Source: Phoronis australis (lineage: Eukaryota > Phoronida > Phoronidae). Taken from it: a DNA stretch of 64,000 nt. A program made the translations under genes and the position numbers. The notes beneath the pieces are model-generated. The model searched no databases, was not told where the DNA came from, and worked only from the letters and a program-made list of their open reading frames with translations. The stretch is taken from contig NMRA01000125.1 in assembly GCA_002633005.1 (NCBI GenBank), positions 100,970 to 164,969 on the forward strand, written 5' to 3'. Shown here in pieces: positions 1 to 11,789 of the stretch (position 1 is its first letter; every line of letters starts with the position of its first letter).

Positions 1-266
1 ATGACCCGATTACTTAGAAAAGTAATTTTTTAAATTGTCATGTTGACTTATACCTATGCACCGAATTTGAAAAAGATAGCTTTAAAACTGAAGGAAGAGT
101 AGTATTTTGAAAATTATATGACCTTTGCACCAAACGACCTCTTTCGGTGCAATATGGAATATGATTATATAACCAATCAAAATTTATATACTGTCAAAAT
201 TCATATGCTGAATTTAAAGACCGTACCTGCACCCAATTTGGAGTTATTAAGCCTCTAAGTTGGTCG

Positions 267-320
267 GAAGAAGAATAAGAAGAAGAATAAGAAGAATAAG
301 AATAAGAATAAGAATAAAAA
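267..320. repeat. GAATAA/GAAGAA microsatellite
   Basis: Tandem purine-rich hexamers of the GAATAA and GAAGAA type. The open frames crossing it on both strands are low-complexity artefacts. Confidence 0.9.
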
Positions 321-1359
321 AAATTGAAGAAAACCCAGGAACAACAGTACTCTGCGCTTACACGCGCAGAGTAATCAACGAGACAAAGACACGCACGCAT
401 GTTATTATGGGACCCCCGTCACACCAGAGGCGCGGTGCCACTACGGTTTTTGGTCAAAACCGCCATCACCATAGTGAAACCGCCAGTAGTGTTTCAAAGT
501 TTTCCCCGACTCGTCACACATGTGTTTCTCTTTGCGCCACGGGATCGCCGTAGGGTCGCCAGTCTACGTTTTCGGCGATTGCACGGCGGTTGTACTGCGG
601 AAGTACGGCGGTGATGTAGGTGCTACTGCGGTCCTTGTACGGTGCCACGGCGGTCATGATGGTCCAAAATATGTCGAATCCATACGAAAACAGGAACATG
701 TAACCGTTACAATAGAAAGATATTTACCAAATTTCATAAAAATCCGATAAATATCAAAAGAGAAACAATTGAAAAAGGAAAAAACGATTTCATAGCAAAT
801 GAATTACATCATCTCATTTTACATATTTTTGGCAAAACAATAACCATTATCTCACAATCTTTTTAAGAAAGATTTAAAAAAACAAATAATTAAAACACAT
901 TTTTATAGCAATCTGATTAGTAATTTTTTAAACTTTATTTCGCATCTAAGATTTTGGATAGTCACGTTTACTTACAAATTTTGAATTTGCCGTTTTCCTG
1001 ATTACCCAACATATGTCAAATACAAAATAATCTTTCTCATTCCCATCCAAGTTGTTTAACATCTTTGAGGAGAAGTGAGGATTTTAGGAGGTTGTTTTAT
1101 TTCTTCAATTAACTGTGTGTTGAAAAGTTAAAATCTTAGAGTACTTTCCCAGCATAGTCTTACCTCAGGTGTTGATTTCATGTAAAATGTCCATCGGTGC
1201 ATTTTGATTAAATAAACATCAAATCAGTAGCAGAACAACAATATCGCTTAATCAAATACTGAAGTTTGAAGTATTCTGAGTTAATATCTTAGCCACAACA
1301 AACAATTTAATACTAGTAGAAGTCCAGAGCGTACGTCCGTCACACTCACTTGCATTACA

Positions 1360-1545
1360 CAGTGCCGTAGCGATATAATTAGAGGTAAGTAGGCGCTCAA
1401 TGTCCACCGTATCACATTGAGCACTGTATTTTAAAAGTGCACTGAATTCGCACTATAACGTAACTTACGGTGCGTAGGCGCTACGTTTAAATGCCAAAAG
1501 GTCGTTGGCTGCGCCTACGTGCGCCTACGCCCCACTACAGCACTG
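1360..1545. mobile_element. Non-autonomous hAT-type MITE
   Basis: The element begins CAGTGCCGTAG and ends CTACAGCACTG, so the termini are inverted repeats with one mismatch in eleven. Both sides carry the same 8-bp direct repeat GCATTACA (1352-1359 and 1546-1553). Eight-base duplications with CAGTG...CACTG ends are the hallmark of hAT transposition. The 186-bp interior has several GCGCCTACG-like motifs and no coding capacity. The intact duplication argues for a fairly recent insertion. Confidence 0.85.
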
Positions 1546-1553
1546 GCATTACA

Positions 1554-3227
1554 TCGAGTTGTTTCTATGAAGATATCACTAAAAAATTAGTATATTGTAC
1601 TTTACAAACATTCCACTAAATCATCATATAAACAACTTCATGCAACTCACAGAAAATTAACGTTATTTTTTATGCAAAAATTCAAATTCTTTGCTTAGGT
1701 CCGTCACACCCTTTTCAAGGCAATTTTCAGACAAAAAGACAGGAGAAAAGTTTATGCATCGTTTGAAAGCTATCAAGGCCATTTTCGCAATTGATCGAAA
1801 TGCTCTCTGATTGTACGTCTGTCACAAATAGAATTGCCCATATCAATATTCAACAGAAACCTCAACCTCAAAAATAAAACCTTTACCTTCCAACGGACCT
1901 GGTTTTAGGTGTTCAGTAATGTTATCCAATTTGTGAAGACAAGTGTGACTTTATACAGGGTGATTCTCCCGAAACAAGTCCCAAACGTTTGTTAATATTT
2001 TAATAGACTGGCAGGAACAGTTAATTATATGTATTGAGCTGATGCTAGTTGCATATGACCTAGTAAAGTGAGGAGGCGTGGAAAATGTCTGTTAAGATGG
2101 CCCAGTTTAACTCGGACCAAATCTTACAACTATGAATTCAAACACTTTTTACAGCAGGTTGCTGGAAATGTCACCCATCAGCATGTAAGCACAATTCAAT
2201 GCGCCGTTGCTCTAGTGGGGAATACGTTCGTCGAGTGTGTTTTAGTGTTTGTTCAGGTTTGCGGTTATTAGCTCAAGTAGAAAAATATTAACAAAAGCTT
2301 GGGTCCCGTTTTGGGAGAATCGTTCTGTACTTATGTTTTAGTATTCATTAACAGTTTGAACAATGCCGTGGTAATATTTTGAAAGTAACAATAGAGTACT
2401 TCGGAAAAGCTTTAGGCAAAACAGAGTTGTTGGGAAATGGATTGGTTTCATTAATGAACCAAACATCTGTAATTTTCTATTATTTTTTCACGTATATTGA
2501 ATCATGTATAACTACCGTACACGTACTCATTTAGGTCCACCCAAAACGATGTGTTTTCCCCAAAAAATTGTCAAGTGTTTCGTACACAGGCACAAGAGCC
2601 CATGTTTTATTTACAACCACAGGGGCCGACATGTGCATATTTTAGAGTGCGTGTTTTTGTGTGTCTATCCTTAGCATTCCATGTCGCATTTAAAGCTGAA
2701 TTCCGCCTGATTAGCTAGCTGAAACGAAAGTCAAATTAGTCTCTTTACTCTCATAATATTCCTTGTTGTGCTAACTTTCCATTTCCGTTACTTATTCAAG
2801 TAAAGGCACTTGCGCACGTACACCATTTTTCAATTCGCCATTTTATGGTTGGCCAAACCTAATACAACCTGAAGCGTTTTCTTCAGTCACTGCTAGTTTC
2901 GATTTTCTTCTTGGCAACGGAATCCTGTCGTGGCAAGAAATATTATGAGACCGATTTTATGAGAGTAAAAGGTCTAAGTCGATTTTCGTTTTTAGCTAAA
3001 CAGGGCGAAATGCATCTTTTTTGGAAAGAACTTGTCACATGTGTTTCATAAATTGGCGCAGTGTTCAGTTCCAAATATAGGTACGGCTTTTGAAATAAGA
3101 GCGCTAGAGCTTTAAAAATGCTTGCATTTACGGTATTCATGTAGCTGTTTCAACCAATTTTATAAAGACTCGCGCAGATAAAATCGAAATCCAAACTTCA
3201 AACTGAAATAAATGAAGTTGTCAGTGG
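1554..3227. other. Non-coding stretch
   Basis: AT-rich sequence without a supportable exon. Open frames here are short and show no splice context or recognisable protein. Confidence 0.6.
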
Positions 3228-3231
3228 GAAT

Positions 3232-3470
3232 CTGTCCGTCGGTAGTAACCAACCATCTGTCCGTGGTAACCAACCATCTGTCCGTGGTAACCAACCATCT
3301 GTCCGTGGTAACCAACCATCTCTCCGTGGTAACCAACCATCTGTCCGTGGTAACCAACCATCTGTCCGTGGTAACCAACGATCTGTCCGTGATAACCAAC
3401 GATCCTCTCTACTGTCCGTGGTAACCAACGATCTGTCCGTGGTAACCAACGATCCCCTCTACTGTCCAGG
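3232..3470. repeat. 21-bp minisatellite, about ten copies
   Basis: Tandem copies of CTGTCCGTGGTAACCAACCAT with a few substitutions and two insertions near the right end. Because 21 is divisible by three and the unit has no stop in several frames, it produces long repetitive open frames on both strands; these are not genes. Confidence 0.95.
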
Positions 3471-3515
3471 TAAGTATAATTAAGAAGGCAAATTCGCCTT
3501 ATTAAAAAAAACACA

Positions 3516-3727
3516 CACGGGAACCGGGATATACCCCCAAAACATGAACTAAAACACACAGGGGGCCCGGATAAACCCCAAAAACATGAACCAAAACACT
3601 CAGGGGCCCGGGATATACCCCAAAACATGAAACAAAACATACAGGGGCCCGGGATATACCCCGAAAACATGAACCAAAACACACAGTTGGCCCGGGATAT
3701 ACCCCAAAACATGAACCAAAACACATA
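3516..3727. repeat. About 43-bp minisatellite, five copies
   Basis: Five imperfect units, each with CCCGGGATATACCCC followed by AAAACATGAACCAAAACAC. It lies under 50 bp from the 21-bp minisatellite and has an unrelated unit. Minus-strand reading frames through it are repeat artefacts. Confidence 0.93.
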
Positions 3728-6360
3728 GGTTTTCAAAGATTGTGCGCTTCATGGAAAAGTACTAGTGTTTGCCGGAGACGTTGTTTTTCTTAAAGCCACT
3801 GTTGTTTGAATAAGTACAGCGCGTTAATCATGCTCATGATTACGTCACTAGTCTCTCGACTCCTTTAATTGCACTCTAATTAGCCACGACCGGTGTAATT
3901 GTCTGAGCAAACATCCATACCTAGTCTAATTACATTCACAAGGCCCCATTGAAAACAAACGACTCGTTTGGATATTTTTCGCTATTCTGTGCCCGTCTCG
4001 TCAATTCTCTTGCACGATTTTTAATGCTTTACTGCTTGGGGATAAAAAAGAATCTCTAAGCACAGGGGAACGTTTCATGAAAAATAGTTTAAGGCTTAAA
4101 ACAGAAATTTTGTCTTGGCTGCTCTCCTTTCACAACTGATGAAATTAGCAAGGTAATTATGAGCGCATCACAGTCTAGAAATAATTTCTGCCATATTACT
4201 AACAAACTGAGCCCACAGTTCATTGAAAATAAATAGGGACTTACTCCTTAGATTGTGGTTGTTGCATGAAAAGATCCGGCCTTAATCATTTTCGATAATG
4301 AATTCAACGACTCTGCCGGTGTTGCATCAAAGTCAAAAGTCGAATTAGTAATGAAACTAAAACAATACAAGAAAGGGCAATCAATGTTTTCACAAGTCCA
4401 AAAATGCGCAGTAGATTTAGGGAACTTAGTTGAGTCCCTGTTTTGGGACTGTTTCATGCAACCGGCACACTGTGACTGAGAAGGATATACAAGGCGGCTG
4501 CTACGATCTGGTACTAGCGATTTAACTTATTGTGGTTTGATGAAACTCACAGCGCCATCTTTGGTCGATGTTCCATTTCCGGGTAAAAGCAAAATTAACA
4601 ACAGCGGTAAGTTTGTTTTTGAAGTGTCTGTAAAAAACTTTCTTTGCTTGCTGATAGCTTTTATTAGGACCCAAAGGAAATCTAAGAAATGTTGGCATTG
4701 GTTGGAAGTAGTAGACCTTGATTTAAAGAATCAGTTTAATCCACTGAGTTGAGTAACGGAAGAAGAGGTAGTGGAGTTGTCAGACAGATCTCCGCTTGAC
4801 AGTAGTAAGTAAGTCAGTACACAGTCAAGTGACCTAATTATCGGACGTTTTGGCACATTTTGCATTATATTTAATTGACAGTACTACGGACTGTTGTAAA
4901 TTCTTTGCTGAAATAAAGGCTTACCTTCACGGAATTGTTCTGTTACTATATCTTGTCACTGAAAGCCACATTTATGTTCTGACTGATCTTTAAAAAACAC
5001 AACTAGCAAACCTTCGGAGAACCTAAATATCGGACGCCATGTTTCCCCATACGCCACACAGCGGAAAACTGACTAACCACGTAATGGCCGCGGGCACCTT
5101 GTAGCCAAATTTCAGCTCTACTGTTTTGACATATATGCTGCTTGAACACAGGTCCATTCGCAACAAAATTATCCATAAAATGAAAACTGATGACCGCGCC
5201 AAGTCATTTCGATGAATTAGTGCAGACGACTAAAGCACGTGCAAACTCACTGCAGTTTTTAGTATCTCTTTGGCTTTTTGATATGTCACCCGCACGTGTG
5301 CAGTCGGGGTTTGACTTGAGTTTAAAAACAAATGAAAAAATGGAATAGTGACATATTGTCAGTTCAACGAGATGGTTTCATTGTGGAAAAAGATTTTATT
5401 TTCAACTTTTATAACCGATTTATGCGATCGTCCATTTTACGCCGACTTGGAGGTCTAAATTGCACCCTCTCTCAGTGAAATCAAAGCGAGGCAACGCTGT
5501 AAAAAACGAGACGGTGCCGGACATTGAATGCATTACAACGGAAAAAAAATTGGTGTCATTTAATTCTCAGATTATGCTTCAAGTAAGATTTTATGAAATG
5601 TCCGATATTTAGGTTCCGTCCGATAATTAGGTACCCTATGTGTAGTAGATCAGATAATAAACAATATCACCGTCACATTTGGCCGCTGTAGATGGCCATC
5701 CCATAAGCCCTCTATACGCCGGGAGTTTTTCGTCGAATTTTACCTCACACTGATTAAATCATCAAAGTCATGATGCTATAAGTCCCTTTTGCGCGGAGAA
5801 CCTGGAACATACCTTAGATCAGATAGGTCAGGAGTCCGTTAAAGTTAATATATACTCAAACAATGTTTGCAATTAGCTTGCGTCATCAAAAAGAAAGTGG
5901 AGGACAAGCAATGGTAATGGTCAAAGATAGCAAACCGAGTTATCATGAGTTGTTAGATGCTGGTGAGACTCTTTACCTCCACTATTGACATAAATTTATC
6001 AGAGGCATAGACTCCAGATTCTGACATTGGAACAGGGAAAATCCAGACAAGAGAAGATAGAGACATCCACACAAAGAGGCAGTGGAACATAGTGTTTTTG
6101 GGTTGGTGAGTTTGCTGTGCCGAATGTCCAAGTTTGAAAATTTTGAACGCTCTCAAAAATATGTGAAATAAAATACACGTTAACGGAGAATGCCACCCGT
6201 TTTAATTAGACTTTATTACTGTCTTAATCGATCTGTATCAACTTCACCTCGTATGCAGTAGATCTTACCTCGCTGAAAGGTGTCACGTTAACCTGTGAGG
6301 AAGGTCAGTAAACAACACAGCGACGTCAGTGGTTCTTCTGTAGAGTGAGTGCCGCTATAT
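3728..6360. other. Non-coding stretch
   Basis: No supported exon. A short segment at about 4155-4190 (GCGCATCACAGTC followed by AAATAATT) recurs in diverged form near 46418-46450, which suggests a low-copy dispersed repeat. Confidence 0.5.
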
Positions 6361-6362
6361 AA

Positions 6363-7603
6363 AAATGAAAGCGCTCTGAGGAGCGAAACTTGGCGAAATT
6401 AACCAAAAAAACACGTTCGAGAGGACGAGAAAAGACGACGACAGAGATGATGACGAAGATGACAGCTATGACGACGATGGAGGCGATAATGGACAACCCT
6501 AGTTATGATATCATTCATATAACGAACGTAGAGGTCAGAAATCACTAAGACATAGGCTACAGTCTTGAGCGACACTTGGCGAAATTAACTGAAGAAAAGA
6601 CGACGTCGGAGATGATGACGAAGATGACGAATATGATGATGGTGGTGGCCATGATGAAGAACATCATAACATTCATATGACGAATTTAGTTGTCATAAAT
6701 CATTAAGAAATAGGCTGCAGTCTAGTTCAATAGAAGCTAAACCAACCTGAATGCAGCAACAGCGCTCAACAAAGGAGCAGCGTTATCACAAAATCTCAAA
6801 TAACTTGAAAAGTAGACGTCGTAGAGAAAAATGGAAAGCATCTCCTGAAAGCCCGTTCAAAGCTCTATCTAAACTGATGGTATCGTTTAATTCCGTAAAT
6901 TTTTCGAAAAAAATGAAATTTTGCGTTTTTTCTAAGAATTTCAAAGTCAAATAACTCGAAAACGGTAAGTCTGAGAAAAAAATTGTTACAGGCCATTTGA
7001 AAGATAATACTTCAAAGAATCTACATGCAAAAAATCACGTCTTTTTCTCTTCCCGTTTAAAATCGCACTCCAGACGACTGAAAATGGGTCAACATGCGCC
7101 ATATCCGCCATCTTGAATGTAACTTCCGGTTTTTTGGCTTTGTATAATAGCATGTTACAAGAAACTAATACCTGTAAAAATTGGAAGGAATTTGTCAGAC
7201 AATGCGCCCTCTAGAGGAGAAAACGTTTTTAAGCCAAAATCGAGGTGCGCATGCGCGATCGCCGATATTTCCGCCATCTTTAACCAGAAGTAAACAATTT
7301 CCGGTATACTTGTAGCAAGCTTCCGGTCCATTTACTGTGCCGATTCTTAGCCTTTTACGTAAAAAATTGTAGCCTCCAGAAGCATTTGAACCTTTAAATG
7401 GAAACAAAATGGCCGCCACAGCCGCCATCTTGGATCCAATTTTGACGAAAAACAGTAGGCTTCCAGTACTTCCGGAAGTACGTGTTAAGTGTAAATTTCG
7501 TGATGATCGGACGAAAATTGCGACCTGTATCGTGCGAACAAACAAAAAAAAAAACAAACTTAGTGTCAGAGCAATATACTTGGCGAAATTTATTTCGCCA
7601 AGT
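6363..7603. mobile_element. Putative non-autonomous element bounded by ACTTGGCG palindrome ends
   Basis: The left part has two tandem units with a 186-bp period; ACTTGGCGAAATTAAC occurs at 6388 and at 6574. Each unit continues into GAC/GAT-rich sequence and a conserved ATAGGCT(A/G)CAGTCT tail. The right end (7578-7603) is a palindrome of the same motif, so its last half is the inverse complement of the left start. The interior is CpG- and GCCGCCAT-rich, unlike its surroundings, and open frames in it match nothing I recognise. Exact boundaries and the target duplication were not resolved. Confidence 0.5.
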
Positions 7604-7768
7604 AATAATTGCAGGTGGTCTGATACACGTTGTACCAGACGTGCGCAGGCCTCGCATGTGGGCCCATTGCACTGATCACCTGGAAATATTTTTATGCTTT
7701 ATTAATATGTGCTTAAAACCGAGCTGAGGAGCTAGAAACCTGGCTCAAGGGTTTAGCAGGGTGACATG

Positions 7769-7835
7769 GTGGGACTCGAACCCACGACCTCGAGTAAAGA
7801 AAGGGGGCGCTTATCAACCAGTCCACACTGCCTCC
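7769..7835 (-). mobile_element. tRNA-derived SINE head (or tRNA pseudogene)
   Basis: On the minus strand the segment reads like a tRNA 5' half followed by a perfect T arm (GTGGG TTCGAGT CCCAC). It contains a canonical B box, GGTTCGAGTCC, at 7782-7772, and an A-box-like TGTGGACTGGTTG near 7827-7815. The acceptor strands do not pair convincingly, so a functional tRNA is unlikely. A tRNA-derived SINE promoter head is the best reading, but the tail of the element was not delimited. Confidence 0.6.
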
Positions 7836-7910
7836 TTGAGTGCCGCTATGGTGTGGTGTGTCGTTTTTTCAATTTCCTGGAGAGCCCGAAATGCTTCAAA
7901 AGTGGCTCAC

Positions 7911-8222
7911 GGCAGTGAAGAATGAAAAGCACTCCGTGTCTGTGGCTGGCATTTCGTCCACAAGAAGGCATTTCAGTTGCGGAATTTCATGAACACAAAT
8001 GGAAACGTCAATCGTTTCCGTTATTGTGCAGTTAGCGCACTGACACCATGACAAGTCGTTTTCGGAACTATCCATATGTTGCATTGCTTGTGCACGTTCA
8101 TAGCGCCTCTCTATTTCTTGATCAGTGTATTCCGGTTCGAACTGATAGCCTCTGAAACCTAAGGATCCACCTGTGAAGTCTTGTGGGATGAGTACTCTTC
8201 TAAGTAGGTATTGTGCTCTTCT
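7911..8222 (-). CDS. P2X7 C-terminal (ballast)-type cysteine domain exon, partial
   Basis: A minus-strand frame open from 8222 to a good donor (GCC|GTGAGC) at 7911. It contains YQFEPEYTDQEIERR, then about 25 residues later WCQCANC, then ICVHEI, then a further Cys and a TEC near the end. This order is typical of the intracellular zinc-binding tail of the P2X7 receptor and of the many invertebrate proteins that carry the domain without the channel: a [F/Y]EPE stretch, a WCxCxxC cluster, then C(C)xEI. One Cys of the usual CC pair appears replaced. I found neither the channel part nor the final part of the domain, so this may be one exon of a gene on the minus strand or a fragment. The upstream acceptor could be TTAG at 8160 or 8203. 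Confidence 0.6.
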
Positions 8223-8239
8223 TCAAAAACTGAAACAAA

Positions 8240-8451
8240 GTGTCAAAGTTTGTCCCATTAGATACAATTTGTAATGCCTTTGGAGTGTGTGTGTTGGTGA
8301 GTGAAATATTTTGAGAAGCCAGCAATGAATAAATTACTGTGTTTACCCCCTTTAGATGCAATAAAGCTAAATGACCAGGCATCGAGGCCGTGTGAGTGCT
8401 TACTAATTTAGTGTTTGCTGTAAGAAAGCTGTTGTGAAACAATAACTCCAT
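8240..8451 (-). CDS. Possible exon upstream of the P2X7-like exon, unidentified
   Basis: A minus-strand frame with ordinary amino-acid composition lies directly upstream of the P2X7-like frame but in a different register. A good acceptor-like TTTGTTTCAG sits between them near 8228. It could be an adjacent exon, an older coding relic shifted by an indel, or chance. No family is recognised. Confidence 0.22.
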
Positions 8452-9129
8452 TTTGTATGCTATGGTGAGATGTTAGGGGAATCTTTATTTTGATATTCAT
8501 ACATTATTCGAATCATTGTTACTGTGCAACTTTTGTTACCACGGTTCTGTGGAAGGGGAACCTCAGTGACTTCGCGTCCCCCGACGAGTAAGTAGATTTG
8601 CAGTTTCACAAATACTTCACCAAAATAATCATGTGCACATTATTTCCTTGGCTCACTAGTATAGTCTTTTTGTGATTGGAAGTTTAGTTTCCAACTTTGG
8701 TTGGTTTATGTTTGTGATGTCTTCAGTCTGGTCGCGATGGGCCTGATTGGGTTTCGAGCCACTGGCCGGGATAACAAGCGTTTTGTGTGTCTAAAATTAC
8801 AACACACAGCTATGTTCTCGTGTCTGTATTTCATGGAAAAATAATTTGAATTTATCACTGAACAGAAACCAAACTCTGGTGACCAACCTTGGTAAACTGA
8901 CCTACCGAACTTAGTAGGCTACAGAACAGCGAAATAAAACAACATGTCTGTTCAAGAACTCGATGTATTTGTAAGGGTTTTATATCAAATTTTGATGATT
9001 TGTTGATGCAAAACAATGAATTCAGTTGCTAAGCTGACCTCACTAAGCGTGTTGTGAAGTGTTGAACATACTGCGTTCGAACCTGTGACGTCATTGGTTA
9101 ATTTAAACACTGCTGTCTGCCGTCAGGTG

Positions 9130-9354
9130 TCAGGTAAAAGAACTGTACTTGCTGTTTTTGAGTGTAACTACTCGATCTACATTGATACAAAATAGGTTGT
9201 TTTTTGTGTGGCATTCTCCTTTAATAGATCCAGATACACCCAGTATCCCAATGCCAAAAGTTTGCACATACTTTTCATGCTTCTCGGGACTTTCGGTTTC
9301 GACCTTGAGTTCAATGTTCACATCGCAGAGTGGACCACAACGGCAATTGAACAA
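9130..9354 (-). CDS. Unidentified exon-like open frame
   Basis: A 74-codon minus-strand frame with a balanced, charged composition (for example VETESPEKHEKYVQTFGIG) and a possible donor AA|GTACAG near its end. There is no in-frame ATG and no convincing acceptor. Its protein-like texture stands out from its neighbours, but I recognise no domain; it may be a relic. Confidence 0.22.
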   Translation of the reverse strand: MFNCRCGPLCDVNIELKVETESPEKHEKYVQTFGIGILGVSGSIKGECHTKNNLFCINVDRVVTLKNSKYSSFT

Positions 9355-10673
9355 TTTTGCGGCAATAAGATAGGCCCAATAAAGGGGTGTGAAGGTTGTT
9401 TTTATAAGAAAATAACGTCAAATAATTGGAATCAGGACGAAGTATTTCCATTTTTTTGCCAAAAATTTTGTTTTTCTTGTAACGTTTAACTTAAATTGGA
9501 AAATTCTACATCAAAAAGCGAAAATGAAAATTCTTTATCCGGTTTTGAATGCCCCAACCCCTCTTCTAAATAATGCATCAATTGTTATAGTAGTGTACCA
9601 AAGTGTTTCAGGCGCAAAAGATAAAAAGTTTCATTACGCTTCCGAAATCTAGATTTCAACTGATAGGACAGTTCATATTGAAATAATTAGAGTATTCCTA
9701 AAAAGCGCAAAAACATGAAAATTGTACACCGTTGCCTTTTTTATAACAGCATTTATCAAAGTGTATCGAAGTTAAATCTTCACTGATTACAAAGTAGCCA
9801 GTTGAACATGTCTTTCAGTTCAGAAAAAGTTGCCATATTGTCGCTGTCGTAACTTATGTTGCTGTCGTCCAAGATAGCCGACCCGATCCAAACAAGTGAT
9901 CCAAGTTTCACCGAAAAAGTTGCAATAACTTTTTACTATTTAAAGGTGCTATGTCTCATTAAAACCATGAATATTCAATTTTGTAGCAAGCGCCACCTAG
10001 TGACCTCCTGGAGAACTGTGTGTACAAGTATAATCAGGAAAAACGATTTGAAAATTGCAGATTAAAGAAAACACTACAACAGATACACTTAAAAACAAGT
10101 GTGAATGAACATATAAGCCCCTAGTAATTCCAAATATCATTATTTGATAGTGAAATAAATAAATAATAAAAACTGTGCCTTGTTTCGTAAGGGTAACAGC
10201 AATGCTGTGGGGGTTTCCCAAGGATCAGGTGTTCATCCTCCATGATGAGATATTACCATACTCATTTGCATAGAAATAGTCTCACAAAACTAGACTTTCA
10301 GGAGATTGTAATCATGGTAACTGGTTCTCGGATGGTTTCTGGCACACTGGAGGACCCAAGGTTGTTTGTTAATTAGTTATTCATTTGCATATTCACAATT
10401 TAATGAGACTATGCATCTTTAACCGGATTTTGATAATTTTTTATTTTTATCGTGTTGGACAAAGAATTTCTTCAAAACCAAGTAAAAATTTTGCTTCTGC
10501 CCTATTCAGAGGAAGAGGAAACTCTTTGGTCATTTCCCCTTGATGCTTAATAATTTTTTGAAGACAATAGAATGCCGTAACACCTATATCACCCCTGCTT
10601 TAGCAGCCAGCTGTTGTACAAAAATTCACCACTAAACTGAGTAAGAATTCAGCTAAAAATGTCTTTGCTTCAG

Positions 10674-10897
10674 GATACCACAATCATACTGAAATGTTTG
10701 TCCTCCAACATGGCAGATGACCTAATTGATGATGTCATTCAAAAATACTCTGTACTCCCACAATCAAACTTTTTATTCGAGAAGTCCTTCATTCAGTTGC
10801 GCAGATCGGCCATATCCTGTGACATGAGCAGTGTAAAAATGGCCAGTTGCCAGTTTGGGCAACTGAACGAAGGAATGTTCGAAAAAGGTTTGATTGC
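10674..10897 (+). CDS. Unidentified internal exon candidate
   Basis: The sequence begins after a clean acceptor (TTTGCTTCAG|GATACC) and stays open for about 75 codons. It reads as an acidic-hydrophobic helical segment (MADDLIDDVIQKYSVLPQ, then SFIQLRR). It ends at a strong donor GC|GTGAGT (exon end 10897) or a weak one at 10887. Composition and both splice sites support an exon, but no family is recognised and no partner exon is assigned. It cannot be the N-terminal extension of the downstream SUMO-motif gene, because the frame into that gene's ATG is closed by a stop. Confidence 0.4.
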
Positions 10898-11347
10898 GTG
10901 AGTATTTGTTCTAGTTGGGAAGAGTTAAAGACATCAACGGCCTCCTAAAGTGTCCCTCCATGCGCAAAAGATACTTATAGCAACATGGCTTTACTTTTAT
11001 TAATGGGCTAATCAGTGAAGCATAACTCCCAAAAAGCTTCCGCCGTATTGAGGGCCTATGATGGGATGGCCACTGTTTCTACTGTGGTCAGTTGAGAAGG
11101 TGGTACTAGTCAGAACGTAGCCAGCTAGCTAGCTGTATGAAGATGAATGTCAAAATATGGGTAGGAACCACTGTTGTTTCAGCTCCAATAGCATTTGAAA
11201 TTTCACACCGCCCAGGTAATTCTGGTCATCACTTTGTGAAACATATTTTAACATGTAGAGTGAATGACTGGCTTGAGTGAATGCAAAATCTGGTAGTCAA
11301 CTGACACTCATCTTGCCCGTTATAACCGTTCAAGTGAAACACAATAT

Positions 11348-11594
11348 CATGCGCGCACCCAGGGGGGGCTTGGGGGGCTCGAACAAGCTCCCCCATTTGG
11401 CGAAGTAGGTAAAAAAGGTCCACCTCCGAGCAACAAAAAGTCCGAGATAACCGAGACCACTAAATAAGCACGAATGCGCACTTCACAGCGGCGCTCCCGT
11501 TTTTTTTTTAGTCCGCCCATCGTTTTGTTAGGATAAGGTCCACGACATCAAGAATTCGAGCCCCCCCCCAAATTGAAGGCTGGGTGTGCGCATG
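11348..11594. mobile_element. GC-rich inverted-repeat MITE
   Basis: The ends are inverted complements: CATGCGCGCACCCAG at the left, and CTGGGTGTGCGCATG at the right. Just inside, both arms have a G- or C-homopolymer run next to CTCGAA. The element is flanked by AATAT on each side (11343-11347 and 11595-11599), a possible target duplication. It is 247 bp long, non-coding and much richer in GC than its surroundings. The superfamily is not assigned. Confidence 0.7.
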
Positions 11595-11789
11595 AATATA
11601 ATAAATGTCATTGTCTTACGTAATTCTCCACCTTTTGTATCAAAAAGTCTTGTCGTTTTTAAACAGTATGCTCGTGACACACGCACATGCCATTTACTAA
11701 TTTTTTGCGACATCTCTCAGGAGATGATAACTTTGCCGAAGCAATATTTGCTCTGAATTTCGGTTTACTGGAATTTAAGTGTCAAAACT

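Noticed and set aside
3160-3736. Long minus-strand and plus-strand open frames with heptad-like repeats
   Set aside because: They are translations of the 21-bp and 43-bp minisatellites; all frames of the repeat are open and no splice or start context exists.
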